Source: CALMEC01 sp964440285 (GTDB lineage Bacteria; Actinomycetota; Thermoleophilia; Miltoncostaeales; Miltoncostaeaceae). Taken from it: a DNA stretch of 18,990 nt. This document shows, one piece after another, positions 1 to 6,345 of the stretch (position 1 is its first letter; each line of letters starts with the position of its first letter). A model generated the notes under the pieces. It had not been told where the DNA came from, searched no databases, and was given only the letters and a program-made list of their open reading frames with translations. The stretch is taken from contig CAYTRV010000025.1 of NCBI GenBank assembly GCA_964440285.1, forward strand, positions 1 through 18,990, given 5' to 3'. The translations under genes and the position numbers were made by a program.

Positions 1-1
1 G

Positions 2-907
2 ATTCCCGCGGTCGCCGCCGCCGTCCAGGCGATCTCACGCCAGATGGAGTCGGTTCGCCGGCTCGAGGCCGAGATCGCCGGCCTCGACGCGCGCTACAGC
101 CAGGCCGCGGGCGCATACGACGGGGCACGCACCCGTCTGACCGCGGTCCGGGGTCGGATCGGGGCGAACACGGAGGCGCTCGAGCGGGCGCGGGTCGAGT
201 TCGCGAAGGCGCAGGCCCAACTGGCGTTCCGGGTCTCGGCGGTCTACCGCCAGCCGCAGCCGTCCGGCCTCGAGGTGTTGCTGCGGTCGGGAAGCCTCTC
301 CGAGGCGATGTCGCGCATCGACCTCCTGGATCGCCTGCAGCGTCAGGACGGCGATCTGGTGCGAACCATCGCGGCGTCGCGCGAGCGGATCCGTACCGCG
401 CGCGCGCAACTCCTGGAGGACCAGAAGGTCGCGAAACGGGAGTCGAGGGAAACCGAGGTCAGGCTCAGTGAGGTGCGCTCGGTCCGGGCGGCGCGGCGCG
501 GCGTGCTGCTCTCGGCGCGCCGCCAGCTCTCGGTGCTGATCGCCGCCGAGGTGAGCCGCCAGGCGAACGCGCGGCGGCTTGCCGCGCTCCGCGCCGCCCA
601 AGGCCGCGTCGTCAGGCGGACGGGCAGCGGGGCGACCCCGGCGCCGACGGCCCCGGCCGGCGGTGGGGGCGGAACCGACGTCAGCGCCGCCCTCGGAAGG
701 ATCGCGCTATGCGAATCGGGCGGCAACCCGACCGCCGTTTCGCCGAGCGGTCTGTACCGCGGGAAGTACCAGTTCGACCCGCAGACCTGGCAGAACCTCG
801 GCGGTTCGGGCCTTCCCGACAAGGCGCCTGAGGCCGAGCAGGACCGCATCGCCGGCATCCTCTACAGTCAGCGCGGGGCAGCCTCCTGGCCCGTCTGCGG
901 GCGCTGA
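2..907 (+). CDS. Coiled-coil (PcsB/CwlO-like) protein with C-terminal Rpf-like transglycosylase domain, 5' partial
   Basis: The reading frame is open from the window edge, so the true start and any signal peptide lie upstream; the first in-window ATG is at 44. Numbering from that ATG, residues 1-185 are a long charged, Ala/Arg/Glu-rich helical region. It contains the stretch around 66-100 (YRQPQPSGLEVLL then LSEAMSRIDLLDRL) typical of the PcsB/CwlO coiled-coil family. A Pro/Ala/Gly linker at 195-210 leads to a C-terminal domain at 212-287 that resembles resuscitation-promoting-factor/transglycosylase-like domains. It has CESGGN with the presumed catalytic Glu224, a GKYQFDPQTW motif and the closing WPVC; Cys223 and Cys285 probably form the family disulfide. 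The inferred role is extracellular peptidoglycan cleavage, with the coiled coil as a regulatory or tethering arm. Its 3' end overlaps the convergent def gene by 40 nt. The family call is strong; the substrate is inferred. Confidence 0.85.
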   Translation: MPAVAAAVQAISRQMESVRRLEAEIAGLDARYSQAAGAYDGARTRLTAVRGRIGANTEALERARVEFAKAQAQLAFRVSAVYRQPQPSGLEVLLRSGSLSEAMSRIDLLDRLQRQDGDLVRTIAASRERIRTARAQLLEDQKVAKRESRETEVRLSEVRSVRAARRGVLLSARRQLSVLIAAEVSRQANARRLAALRAAQGRVVRRTGSGATPAPTAPAGGGGGTDVSAALGRIALCESGGNPTAVSPSGLYRGKYQFDPQTWQNLGGSGLPDKAPEAEQDRIAGILYSQRGAASWPVCGR

Positions 908-1434
908 CGCCCCTCCCCGGGCGGGCCGCTCGAATCTGAGCGCCGCTTGCGCTGGAACACGTCCAGCGCGAGCGATGCGACCCGGTCGAGGATGATGATG
1001 CCGTCGAGATGGTCGATCTCGTGGAGGATCACCCGCGCCTCGAAGCCCTCGGCCCCGACGCTGCGTCGGGTACCGTCGAGATCGGTGTAGGCGACCACCA
1101 CACGAGTCGGCCGGCTGACGTTCGCGGTGATCTCGGGCAGGCTCAGACACCCCTCACGACCGATCTCCGCGCCTTCCTGCTCCTCGACGACGGGGTCCAC
1201 GAGCCATAGCGGCCCCACCGCGGCCGGCGCCTTCGGGTGGCCGGTGCAGTCCACGAACACCATCCGCCACAGGACGCCGATCTGCGTCGCGGCGATGCCG
1301 ACGGTGCGGGGGTAGTGCCGTGCGGTGTCCTCGAGGTCGCCCGCCAGCCGCCGGGTTGCGGGACCAGGGGTCCTGATCGGGACGGCGGGTGTCTTGAGTC
1401 GGCGATCCGGGTAGCGAAGGACGTCGCGGATCAC
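868..1434 (-). CDS. def: Peptide deformylase
   Basis: This cytoplasmic metalloenzyme removes the N-formyl group from nascent proteins. All three family motifs are present in the 188-residue product: VGIAATQIG at 45-53 (a GxGxAAxQ variant with Ile in place of the central Gly), EGCLSLP at 94-100 carrying metal ligand Cys96, and HEIDH at 138-142 with ligands His138 and His142 and catalytic Glu139. The start is GTG at 1434, the first start codon after the stop of the upstream ACT gene, 52 nt away; no separate promoter is visible. Residues after about 162 form a polar, low-complexity tail. Part of that tail is encoded antisense to the last 40 nt of the Rpf-like gene. It is probably last in a folE2-ACT-def transcript. 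Confidence 0.95.
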   Translation of the reverse strand: MIRDVLRYPDRRLKTPAVPIRTPGPATRRLAGDLEDTARHYPRTVGIAATQIGVLWRMVFVDCTGHPKAPAAVGPLWLVDPVVEEQEGAEIGREGCLSLPEITANVSRPTRVVVAYTDLDGTRRSVGAEGFEARVILHEIDHLDGIIILDRVASLALDVFQRKRRSDSSGPPGEGRQRPQTGQEAAPR

Positions 1435-1486
1435 GCGGCGCGTGCTCGGTCCCGCAGGATGCCATCGAGACTGCCGGGGCGGAGCA

Positions 1487-2014
1487 CTAGATCACCTCGT
1501 CGGACTCGTGCTCGACGTGGAGCTCGACGTGCTGGGCGTCGGTGACCGGGCGGAGCGCGGTCTCCACGGCGGCTGCGTCGAGCCCGGCCGGGAGCACCGC
1601 CTCGATGCCGAGCACGTACACCGGGGGGTCGCCGACGACGCGGCTCGAGAGGTCGATGATGTTGACCTGCAGTTCGGCGAGCGCGTGACTCACCGCGTGC
1701 ACGATGCCGGGATGGTCGGCGCCGTAGACCGAAATCACGCACCGCTCGGCGTCGCTCTCCGGCAACGCCTCGGTCGCGTCGCCGACCCAGACCTCCAACC
1801 CGAGTCGGGCCGCTGCCGGCGCGAGGGCGGCAGCCGCGGCGCCGCGGTCGATTTCGTCGGGAACCTCCACCGCCATCACCATCGCGAACGATCCGCGAAG
1901 GAGCGCCGCCCGGCAGTCCTGGAGGTTCGCGCCGAGCGGCAGGAGCGCCTCGGTCAGTCCGGCGACGATACCGGGGCGGTCCGTCCCGACCGCCGTGATC
2001 GCGAGCTCACGCAC
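1487..2014 (-). CDS. Two-ACT-domain regulatory protein (GcvR-like)
   Basis: The 175-residue protein consists of two ACT domains. Each opens with the hydrophobic-strand/turn signature: ITAVGTDRPG at 6-15 and ISVYGADHPG at 94-103. Each is followed by a helix and the strand with NLQDCR (30-35) or NIIDLSS (118-124). Tandem ACT proteins without an enzyme domain include the glycine-cleavage repressor GcvR and related amino-acid-sensing proteins; the ligand here is unknown. I chose GTG at 2014 because the conserved ACT strand begins three residues later. Translation upstream in this frame would run antiphase through folE2 into low-complexity Ser/Thr/Arg residues. The start overlaps the folE2 stop by 8 nt, so the two are probably translationally coupled. 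Confidence 0.8.
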   Translation of the reverse strand: MRELAITAVGTDRPGIVAGLTEALLPLGANLQDCRAALLRGSFAMVMAVEVPDEIDRGAAAAALAPAAARLGLEVWVGDATEALPESDAERCVISVYGADHPGIVHAVSHALAELQVNIIDLSSRVVGDPPVYVLGIEAVLPAGLDAAAVETALRPVTDAQHVELHVEHESDEVI

Positions 2015-3014
2015 CCGTTCCGCCGCCCCAGAGCCAATCGCGGAGCGACGTGTGGTGCCCGGGGCTGCCACCCCCAGCCAACTCGCGGCGGATCTCCCCG
2101 AGCGTGGCCGAGCGCTCCGCCTCGACGTCGTGCGTGTGGATCGTCTCGAAGTTGAGCTGGTGCGCGTGAACGAACGTGTCGTCGGGCAGGTCGGGGAAGC
2201 GCTCCGTGACACCGCGAATCATCTCGCGGACGCTGTCCTCGACGAACCGCGGCCGGGCGTGGGCCTTCGCCACCACGAACTGCTCGTCGGGGCGCTTCAT
2301 CAGCTCGTAGATCTCGGATGACATCCCATCCTCGACGATCGCGATGAGGACCTCAGCCGGCACGACCCGGTCGGTCGCGCCGATCAGGAGCGTCCCGCGG
2401 GCCCGCTGGTTGTGGGTCGCGATCGGCACCCGGTCGACGATGCGGGCGATGTCGGTTTCGTCGAAGCCGTCCTCGCGAAGGGCGGCCTCCGCCTGGTCGC
2501 GCAGGAGGCCCTGGGCGCACGGACACGCATTCATGCCCTGGGCGCTGACGCCCACGACGCACCGGCTCGTGCTGCCATTCGCCGCGCCGATCCCGATCAG
2601 CCCGTACATCTCCTGGGTTGGGATGTCGGTGACCGGCGTCCGCCGCGCGATCGGGTAGCTCGCCCGTATCGTGACTTCGCTGCGCAACGCGCGCTGGATC
2701 TCCACGACGCGCCGCGCGATGTGCTCGGCGAGCGTCTCGATGATGAGGGCCTCGCCGATGACGACCTCGTCGATCGCCTCATTCACCGCCTCCTCGAAGC
2801 GCGACATGTGCACGCCCTTCTGCAGGGGGTCGAGGTCGACGTGGCACTCGACCTCGGCGTGGAAGAGTTGCTCGCTGTCGCCGTGGCGAATGCGGATGGC
2901 CTTCGCGGATCGGGTGACCCCGGCCCTCGAGAGGCTGATCGGGGTGGCGGGGAGCGATGCCTGGAGGTCGTCCGGCAGCGCTGCCGCTGGCTGGGGGCGT
3001 CGGGTCGTCGTCAC
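2007..3014 (-). CDS. folE2: GTP cyclohydrolase FolE2 (type IB)
   Basis: FolE2 makes 7,8-dihydroneopterin triphosphate from GTP, the first step toward folate, and in many bacteria replaces zinc-dependent FolE. The 335-residue product shows the family's landmarks: the KGVHMSRF segment at 66-73, GMNACPCAQ around 160-168 with the catalytic/metal cysteine region (Cys164, Cys166), THNQR at 200-204, and the stretch YELMKRPDE followed by KAHARPRFVED at 236-260. The start is GTG at 3014. In-frame codons further upstream run antisense into the sigma gene and show no family similarity. The 5' flank contains a weak TTGTGC, 18 nt, CACAAT pair on this strand as a possible promoter, but no clear ribosome binding site. 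The gene is divergent from the sigma gene and heads the minus-strand cluster. Confidence 0.92.
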   Translation of the reverse strand: MTTTRRPQPAAALPDDLQASLPATPISLSRAGVTRSAKAIRIRHGDSEQLFHAEVECHVDLDPLQKGVHMSRFEEAVNEAIDEVVIGEALIIETLAEHIARRVVEIQRALRSEVTIRASYPIARRTPVTDIPTQEMYGLIGIGAANGSTSRCVVGVSAQGMNACPCAQGLLRDQAEAALREDGFDETDIARIVDRVPIATHNQRARGTLLIGATDRVVPAEVLIAIVEDGMSSEIYELMKRPDEQFVVAKAHARPRFVEDSVREMIRGVTERFPDLPDDTFVHAHQLNFETIHTHDVEAERSATLGEIRRELAGGGSPGHHTSLRDWLWGGGTGA

Positions 3015-3110
3015 CGGAGGATTGTGACGTGCCGCGGGCGTGTCGCACAAGGCCAACCGGATCGGGTGAGCGCGGCCGGAGGGGTTGGTACGAACGTCCC
3101 GGCTCGGGCG

Positions 3111-3116
3111 TATACT
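3111..3116 (+). promoter_or_regulatory. -10 element (TATACT) of the sigma factor gene
   Basis: TATACT is a near-consensus -10 hexamer 59 nt before the ATG at 3175. The best -35 candidate, TTGGTA at 3085-3090, sits 20 nt upstream, longer than the usual 17-18, so the -35 is uncertain. If used, transcription would start near 3123 and leave a leader of about 50 nt. This also argues against a TTG start at 3085, which would lie upstream of the transcription start. Confidence 0.5.
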
Positions 3117-3160
3117 CGACACGGGCGTCACGGATCCAATCCGAGCCCGGGGGTGTGGGA

Positions 3161-3178
3161 ATGACGGTCGCATCATGA
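3161..3178 (+). other. Possible five-codon leader ORF coupled to the sigma gene
   Basis: ATG ACG GTC GCA TCA TGA encodes MTVAS and ends in TGA at 3176-3178, overlapping the sigma ATG (3175-3177) in an ATGA arrangement typical of translational coupling. A G-run at 3149-3153 lies 7 nt before this ATG and could serve as a ribosome binding site. No good Shine-Dalgarno sequence sits directly before the sigma ATG itself. An in-frame GTG at 3155 would add two codons. An ORF this short can easily arise by chance. Confidence 0.3.
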
Positions 3179-4281
3179 AGTCGGTTGGCCAGAGGATCGA
3201 GGCACCGCTTCCAGGCGTGGCCGAGCTTCGGGCGCTTGCGCTCATCGGCCGTCGGCGCGGCACGCTGAACGCCGACGAGATCGCCGCTGCGGTCGACCTC
3301 GGCAACATCCCGAGCGGGCAGGTCGAGGAGTTCCACCAGTACCTCGCGGCCAGCGGGATCGAAGTGCTGGAGACCGAGCCGGGCACGGCCCTTGGCCCCG
3401 ACAGCGCCGCGCTCGTGGACAACGAACGGGTCGCGGAGCTCGACCTGTCCGTCGAGCCGAGCCTCGACTCCCTCCGCCTCTATCTTCGCCAGATCGGCCG
3501 GGTCCCGTTGCTCACGGCCGAGCAGGAGGTGGCGTTGGCGAAGCGCATCGAACGGGGGGACGTCGAGGCCAAGGCCAGGATGGTCGAGGCGAACCTGCGG
3601 CTCGTCGTGTCGATCGCGAAGGGCTATCTCGGTCGCGGGCTCTCCCTCCTCGACCTGATCCAGGATGGCAGCCTCGGGCTCATCCGGGCCGTCGAGAAGT
3701 TCGACTACCGTCGCGGTTACAAGTTCTCGACTTACGCGACGTGGTGGATACGGCAGGCGGTGAGCCGGGCGATCGCGGACAAGTCACGCACCATCCGCAT
3801 CCCGGTGCACATGGTGGAGAAGCTCAACCAGGTCGTCCAGACGGAGCGCATGCTCGTCCAGCGGATCGGCCGCGAACCGCGCGTCGAGGAGATCGCCGCC
3901 GAGCTCGGCTTCCCGGTCGCGGAGGTCCGTGAGATCCAGCGCATCGCGCAGACGCCGATCAGCCTCGAACGGCCGGTCGGCGACGAGGAGTCGGCGCTCG
4001 GCGACTTCGTCGAGGACGAGCGTGCGCCATCGCCGTTCGACGAGGCGTCGGAGACGATGCGCACCGACCACATCCGGCGCGCGCTCGCGGCGCTCCCGGA
4101 GCGTGAGCGCCGCGTCATCGAGCTGCGCTTCGGGCTCCGAGGAGATCAGCCGCGCACCCTCGAGGAGGTGGGACGAACGTTCGGCGTCACCCGTGAGCGG
4201 ATCCGGCAGATCGAGAACAACACCCTCCGGAAGCTCGGGGCGATGCCCGAGTCCCAGCCGCTTCGCGGCTCCGTCGGTTAG
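3175..4281 (+). CDS. rpoD: RNA polymerase sigma-70 factor, primary (RpoD/SigA) type
   Basis: The 368-residue protein contains the full group 1/2 sigma architecture. A region 1.1-like N-terminus spans about 14-67. Region 1.2 is at about 97-130 (SLRLYLRQIGRVPLL). Region 2 is at about 137-212 and includes the -10 recognition and melting helix (FSTYATWWIRQAVSRAIAD) and RTIRIPVHM. Region 3 follows at about 213-270. Region 4 is at about 302-352 with ELRFGL and the helix-turn-helix TLEEVGRTFGVTRERIRQIE. It directs core polymerase to promoters. Presence of region 1.1 suggests the housekeeping factor, but a group 2 paralogue cannot be excluded without the rest of the genome. The start is ATG at 3175, downstream of the TATACT -10; the same frame extends to a TTG at 3085, which I reject. 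A GC-rich stem-loop begins on the last base of the stop codon. Confidence 0.93.
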   Translation: MKSVGQRIEAPLPGVAELRALALIGRRRGTLNADEIAAAVDLGNIPSGQVEEFHQYLAASGIEVLETEPGTALGPDSAALVDNERVAELDLSVEPSLDSLRLYLRQIGRVPLLTAEQEVALAKRIERGDVEAKARMVEANLRLVVSIAKGYLGRGLSLLDLIQDGSLGLIRAVEKFDYRRGYKFSTYATWWIRQAVSRAIADKSRTIRIPVHMVEKLNQVVQTERMLVQRIGREPRVEEIAAELGFPVAEVREIQRIAQTPISLERPVGDEESALGDFVEDERAPSPFDEASETMRTDHIRRALAALPERERRVIELRFGLRGDQPRTLEEVGRTFGVTRERIRQIENNTLRKLGAMPESQPLRGSVG

Positions 4282-4319
4282 CGGCGCCGGCGCTTACGCG
4301 ACCGTGTAGGCGGCGCCGC
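4281..4319. terminator. GC-rich inverted repeat at the end of the sigma gene (possible terminator)
   Basis: A perfect 9-bp inverted repeat, GCGGCGCCG at 4281-4289 and CGGCGCCGC at 4311-4319, surrounds a 21-nt loop and begins on the last base of the sigma stop codon. No T-run follows on either strand, so it is not a canonical intrinsic terminator. It could act as a T-less terminator or mRNA-stabilising hairpin. It also covers the stop codon of the minus-strand remnant at 4294. Confidence 0.35.
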
Positions 4320-4613
4320 GCGGGGGTGCGGCGAGATCGTCGAGATACCCGTCCAGCGCGCGGATCGCGGCGGGGCTGAGCCCCCCAGTCCGCTCGGTGC
4401 GGAGGTGGACGAGGAGCTCGATTGGGCGCAGGTAGACCCGCGCGGCCTGCGACAGCCCTGGGCGCAGGCTGGGGATCTGGAAGTTGGTCCACCAGTCGGG
4501 GCGGCCCTCGCCCGCTTCATGGAGGGTGCGGCGCACCGCGAGCAGGAGTCCGCGAGTGTCTCGGTCGGCAGGTTGGCGTGCGCCTCGTCGAGGAGGCTGC
4601 GGATCCCCATCAC
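4294..4613 (-). pseudogene. Frameshifted 3' remnant of an unidentified protein gene
   Basis: Two minus-strand frames join into one plausible protein. From 4613 one frame reads MGIRSLLDEAHANLPTETLA then DS. Near 4545-4550 a one-base shift moves the sense to LLAVRRTLHEAGEG, then DWWTNFQIPSLRPGL, then ARVYLRPIELLVHLRTER, ending at TAA (4296-4294). Residue composition looks like real protein rather than the Arg/Ser-rich output of shadow frames. The 5' end is missing: coding sense fades where the pstB remnant starts on the other strand. I do not recognise the family. The stretch from 4536 (GTG) could in principle still be translated as an 80-residue protein. Confidence 0.4.
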
Positions 4614-4650
4614 CCGAGCGTTGGTGCTGCTGGCCGAGCCCGGGTCCGCT

Positions 4651-5237
4651 GGTGGCGTGCGGCTGCGCGGCAGGGAGCTGTACTCGGCCGATGCCGACCC
4701 CGTGGCCATCCGCCGGTCCGTGGGCGTGGTCTTCCAGCGTCCCAACCCGTTCCCGACGAAGTCGATCGCGGAGAACGTGCTCTCCGGACCGCGGTTCAAC
4801 CGATCAAACTCTCGCGCACCCGGCGCGACGATCTCGTGGAGCAGGCCCTGCAGGGGGCGGGGCTGTGGAGCGAGGTCAAGCACCGCCTCGGCGCGCCCGC
4901 CGGCCGGCTGCCGGGCGGCCAGCAGCAGCGGCTGTGCATCGCGCGGGCGCTGGCGGTGGAGCCGGACGTGCTGCTGATGGACGAGCCGTGCTCGGCACTC
5001 GATCCGCAGTCGACCTACCGCATCGAGGACCTGATCGACGAGCTCAAGCTCCGCCTCACGTGATCGTGACCCACAACATGCAGCAGGCGGCCCGCGTCAG
5101 CGACTTCACCGCGTTCATCACGATCGAGAACGAGGGCGAACCCGGGCGCCTCGTCGAGGTGCGCGTCCACGCGCCAGATCTTCACCAGCCCGTAGAACGA
5201 GCGCACCGAGGCGTACGTGACCGGGCGGTTCGGCTAG
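4651..5237 (+). pseudogene. Decayed second copy of pstB (phosphate ABC transporter ATPase)
   Basis: Homology to PstB starts at GGVRLRGRELY, equivalent to about residue 98 of the intact PstB, so the N-terminal third with the Walker A loop is absent. It continues through the Q-loop region (VGVVFQRPNPFP), then breaks by a one-base loss near 4803. The next frame carries the signature GGQQQRLCIARAL and Walker B LLMDEPCSALD. A second one-base loss near 5060 turns the strand before the H-loop into ACG-TGA. A third frame has VTHNMQQAARVSD, and a further shift near 5160-5175 leads to QIFTSP, an in-frame TAG at 5193-5195, then the usual PstB ending TGRFG and TAG at 5235-5237. With no Walker A, three frameshifts and a nonsense codon, no functional ATPase is expected. 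It is a diverged paralogue of the intact pstB rather than an exact duplicate. Confidence 0.85.
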
Positions 5238-5249
5238 CGGAGCACACTC

Positions 5250-5275
5250 GCCAGTCGCATCGGAATGTGACTGGC
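5250..5275. other. Strong hairpin between the pstB remnant and the PHO box
   Basis: GCCAGTCGCAT (5250-5260) and ATGTGACTGGC (5265-5275) pair over 11 positions, with a single G-T wobble on the plus strand, around a CGGA tetraloop. It lies 12 nt after the last codon of the decayed pstB and 11 nt before the PHO-box repeats. No T-run follows. It could be the old terminator of the lost pstB transcription unit or a protein-binding palindrome in the pstS control region. Confidence 0.5.
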
Positions 5276-5286
5276 CCGCCGGCTCC

Positions 5287-5319
5287 GTCACCACTTCGTC
5301 ACCACTCCGTCACACATTT
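5287..5319 (+). promoter_or_regulatory. PHO box: three 11-nt direct repeats upstream of pstS
   Basis: Three tandem 11-nt units start at 5287, 5298 and 5309: GTCACCACTTC, GTCACCACTCC and GTCACACATTT. The shared core is GTCAC(C/A). Actinobacterial PhoP operators, as described in Streptomyces, consist of 11-nt direct-repeat units with a GTTCACC-like core, and they occur before pstS. The repeats sit 61 nt before the pstS start. No clear -10 hexamer was found in the intervening sequence, which is compatible with an activator-dependent promoter. The prediction is phosphate-starvation activation by a PhoR/PhoP system; neither regulator gene is in this window. Confidence 0.7.
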
Positions 5320-5379
5320 GGCGGTGGGCTCACGGCAACATCGACGGTGAATGACGACGACACGAACGAGGAGCCTGAC

Positions 5380-6333
5380 TTGAAGCATCGACGCCTTCTC
5401 GCGGCGGGTGTGGCGACCCTTGCCGCGACCGCGATCATCGCCGGCTGCGGTGGTGACGACGGCGGATCCGGGGCCAGCAACCTCTCCGGCAAGATCCTGA
5501 TCGATGGTTCATCGACCGTCGCCCCCCTCAGCATCGGCGCCGCCGACGCGTTCGCCGCGGACAACGCGAAGGTCGACATCCAGGTCGGTACGTCCGGCAC
5601 CGGTGGCGGCTTCGAGGTCTTCTGCAAGGGCGAGACCGACATCTCCGACGCGTCCCGCTCCATCAACGACGAGGAGAAGGCGGCCTGCGCCAAGGCGGGC
5701 ATCCAGTTCACGGAGCTACGCGTCGCGTCTGACGGCGTCACGCTCGTGACGAAGAAGGACGGCGCCATTGGCAAGGCGTGCATCACGACCGACGAGCTCA
5801 AGAAGATCTGGCTCAAGGGCTCGACGATCGACAACTGGAAGGACGTCGGTCCGGGCTGGAACGACGTCAAGATGACGCTCGCCGGTGCGGGCTCGCAGTC
5901 CGGCACCTATGACTTCTTCAACGAGGAGATCCTCGGAGAGGACGCCAAGGGCGAGGTCAACGCCCCGCGGCAGGACTACTCGGCATCCGAGGACGACAAC
6001 GTGACCGTTACCGCCGTCAAGGGCGCGGAGGGCGGCCTCGGCTACTTCGGTTTCACGTACTACGAGGAGAACGTCGACTCGCTCACCGCCCTCGAAGTCG
6101 ACGCCGGCGACGGCTGCGTGGCACCGAGCCCGGAGACGATCACCGACGGGAGCTACAAGCCGCTCTCGCGTCCGCTGTTCATCTACGTCAAGTCGACCAG
6201 CCTGGAGCAGCCACACGTCAAGGCGTTCGTGCGCTACTACATCGAAAACGCCGTAAAGCTCGCCCAGGACAACCAATTCGTCCCGGCGCCGCAGACCTCG
6301 CTCGACGAGGCGCTGGCGAAGCTCCCGGCCTAG
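5380..6333 (+). CDS. pstS: Phosphate-binding lipoprotein of the Pst ABC transporter
   Basis: PstS captures phosphate outside the membrane and delivers it to PstC/PstA. The N-terminus is a lipoprotein signal: a basic MKHRR, a hydrophobic Leu/Ala segment and the lipobox IAGC with Cys23 as the lipidated residue. Phosphate-site motifs follow: DGSSTVAPLS at 42-51, GTSGTGGGF at 70-78, ETDISDASR and GSQSGTYDFF at 171-180. I chose TTG at 5380 because GAGGAG at 5368-5373 lies 6 nt before it and the signal peptide then begins directly. The longer frame from GTG at 5347 would add eleven mostly acidic or polar residues in front of the signal. The product is 317 residues, about normal for the family. It is the first gene of pstSCAB and is preceded by the PHO box. 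Confidence 0.95.
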   Translation: MKHRRLLAAGVATLAATAIIAGCGGDDGGSGASNLSGKILIDGSSTVAPLSIGAADAFAADNAKVDIQVGTSGTGGGFEVFCKGETDISDASRSINDEEKAACAKAGIQFTELRVASDGVTLVTKKDGAIGKACITTDELKKIWLKGSTIDNWKDVGPGWNDVKMTLAGAGSQSGTYDFFNEEILGEDAKGEVNAPRQDYSASEDDNVTVTAVKGAEGGLGYFGFTYYEENVDSLTALEVDAGDGCVAPSPETITDGSYKPLSRPLFIYVKSTSLEQPHVKAFVRYYIENAVKLAQDNQFVPAPQTSLDEALAKLPA

Positions 6334-6336
6334 TAT
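6331..6336 (+). promoter_or_regulatory. TAGTAT -10-like hexamer before pstC
   Basis: TAGTAT uses the pstS stop codon as its first three bases and lies 9 nt before the GTG of pstC. No Shine-Dalgarno sequence is visible in that gap. The spacing fits a leaderless transcript starting at or next to the GTG. This could add a second, internal transcript for pstCAB. Confidence 0.35.
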
Positions 6337-6345
6337 CCCGCCGCC

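Noticed and set aside
3085..3174. N-terminal extension of the sigma factor to a TTG at 3085
   Set aside because: It would start upstream of the TATACT -10 element, and the extra 30 residues do not resemble sigma region 1.1.
5347..5379. PstS start at GTG 5347
   Set aside because: It puts eleven mainly acidic or polar residues before the lipoprotein signal; TTG 5380 has GAGGAG at 6 nt and gives a normal signal peptide.
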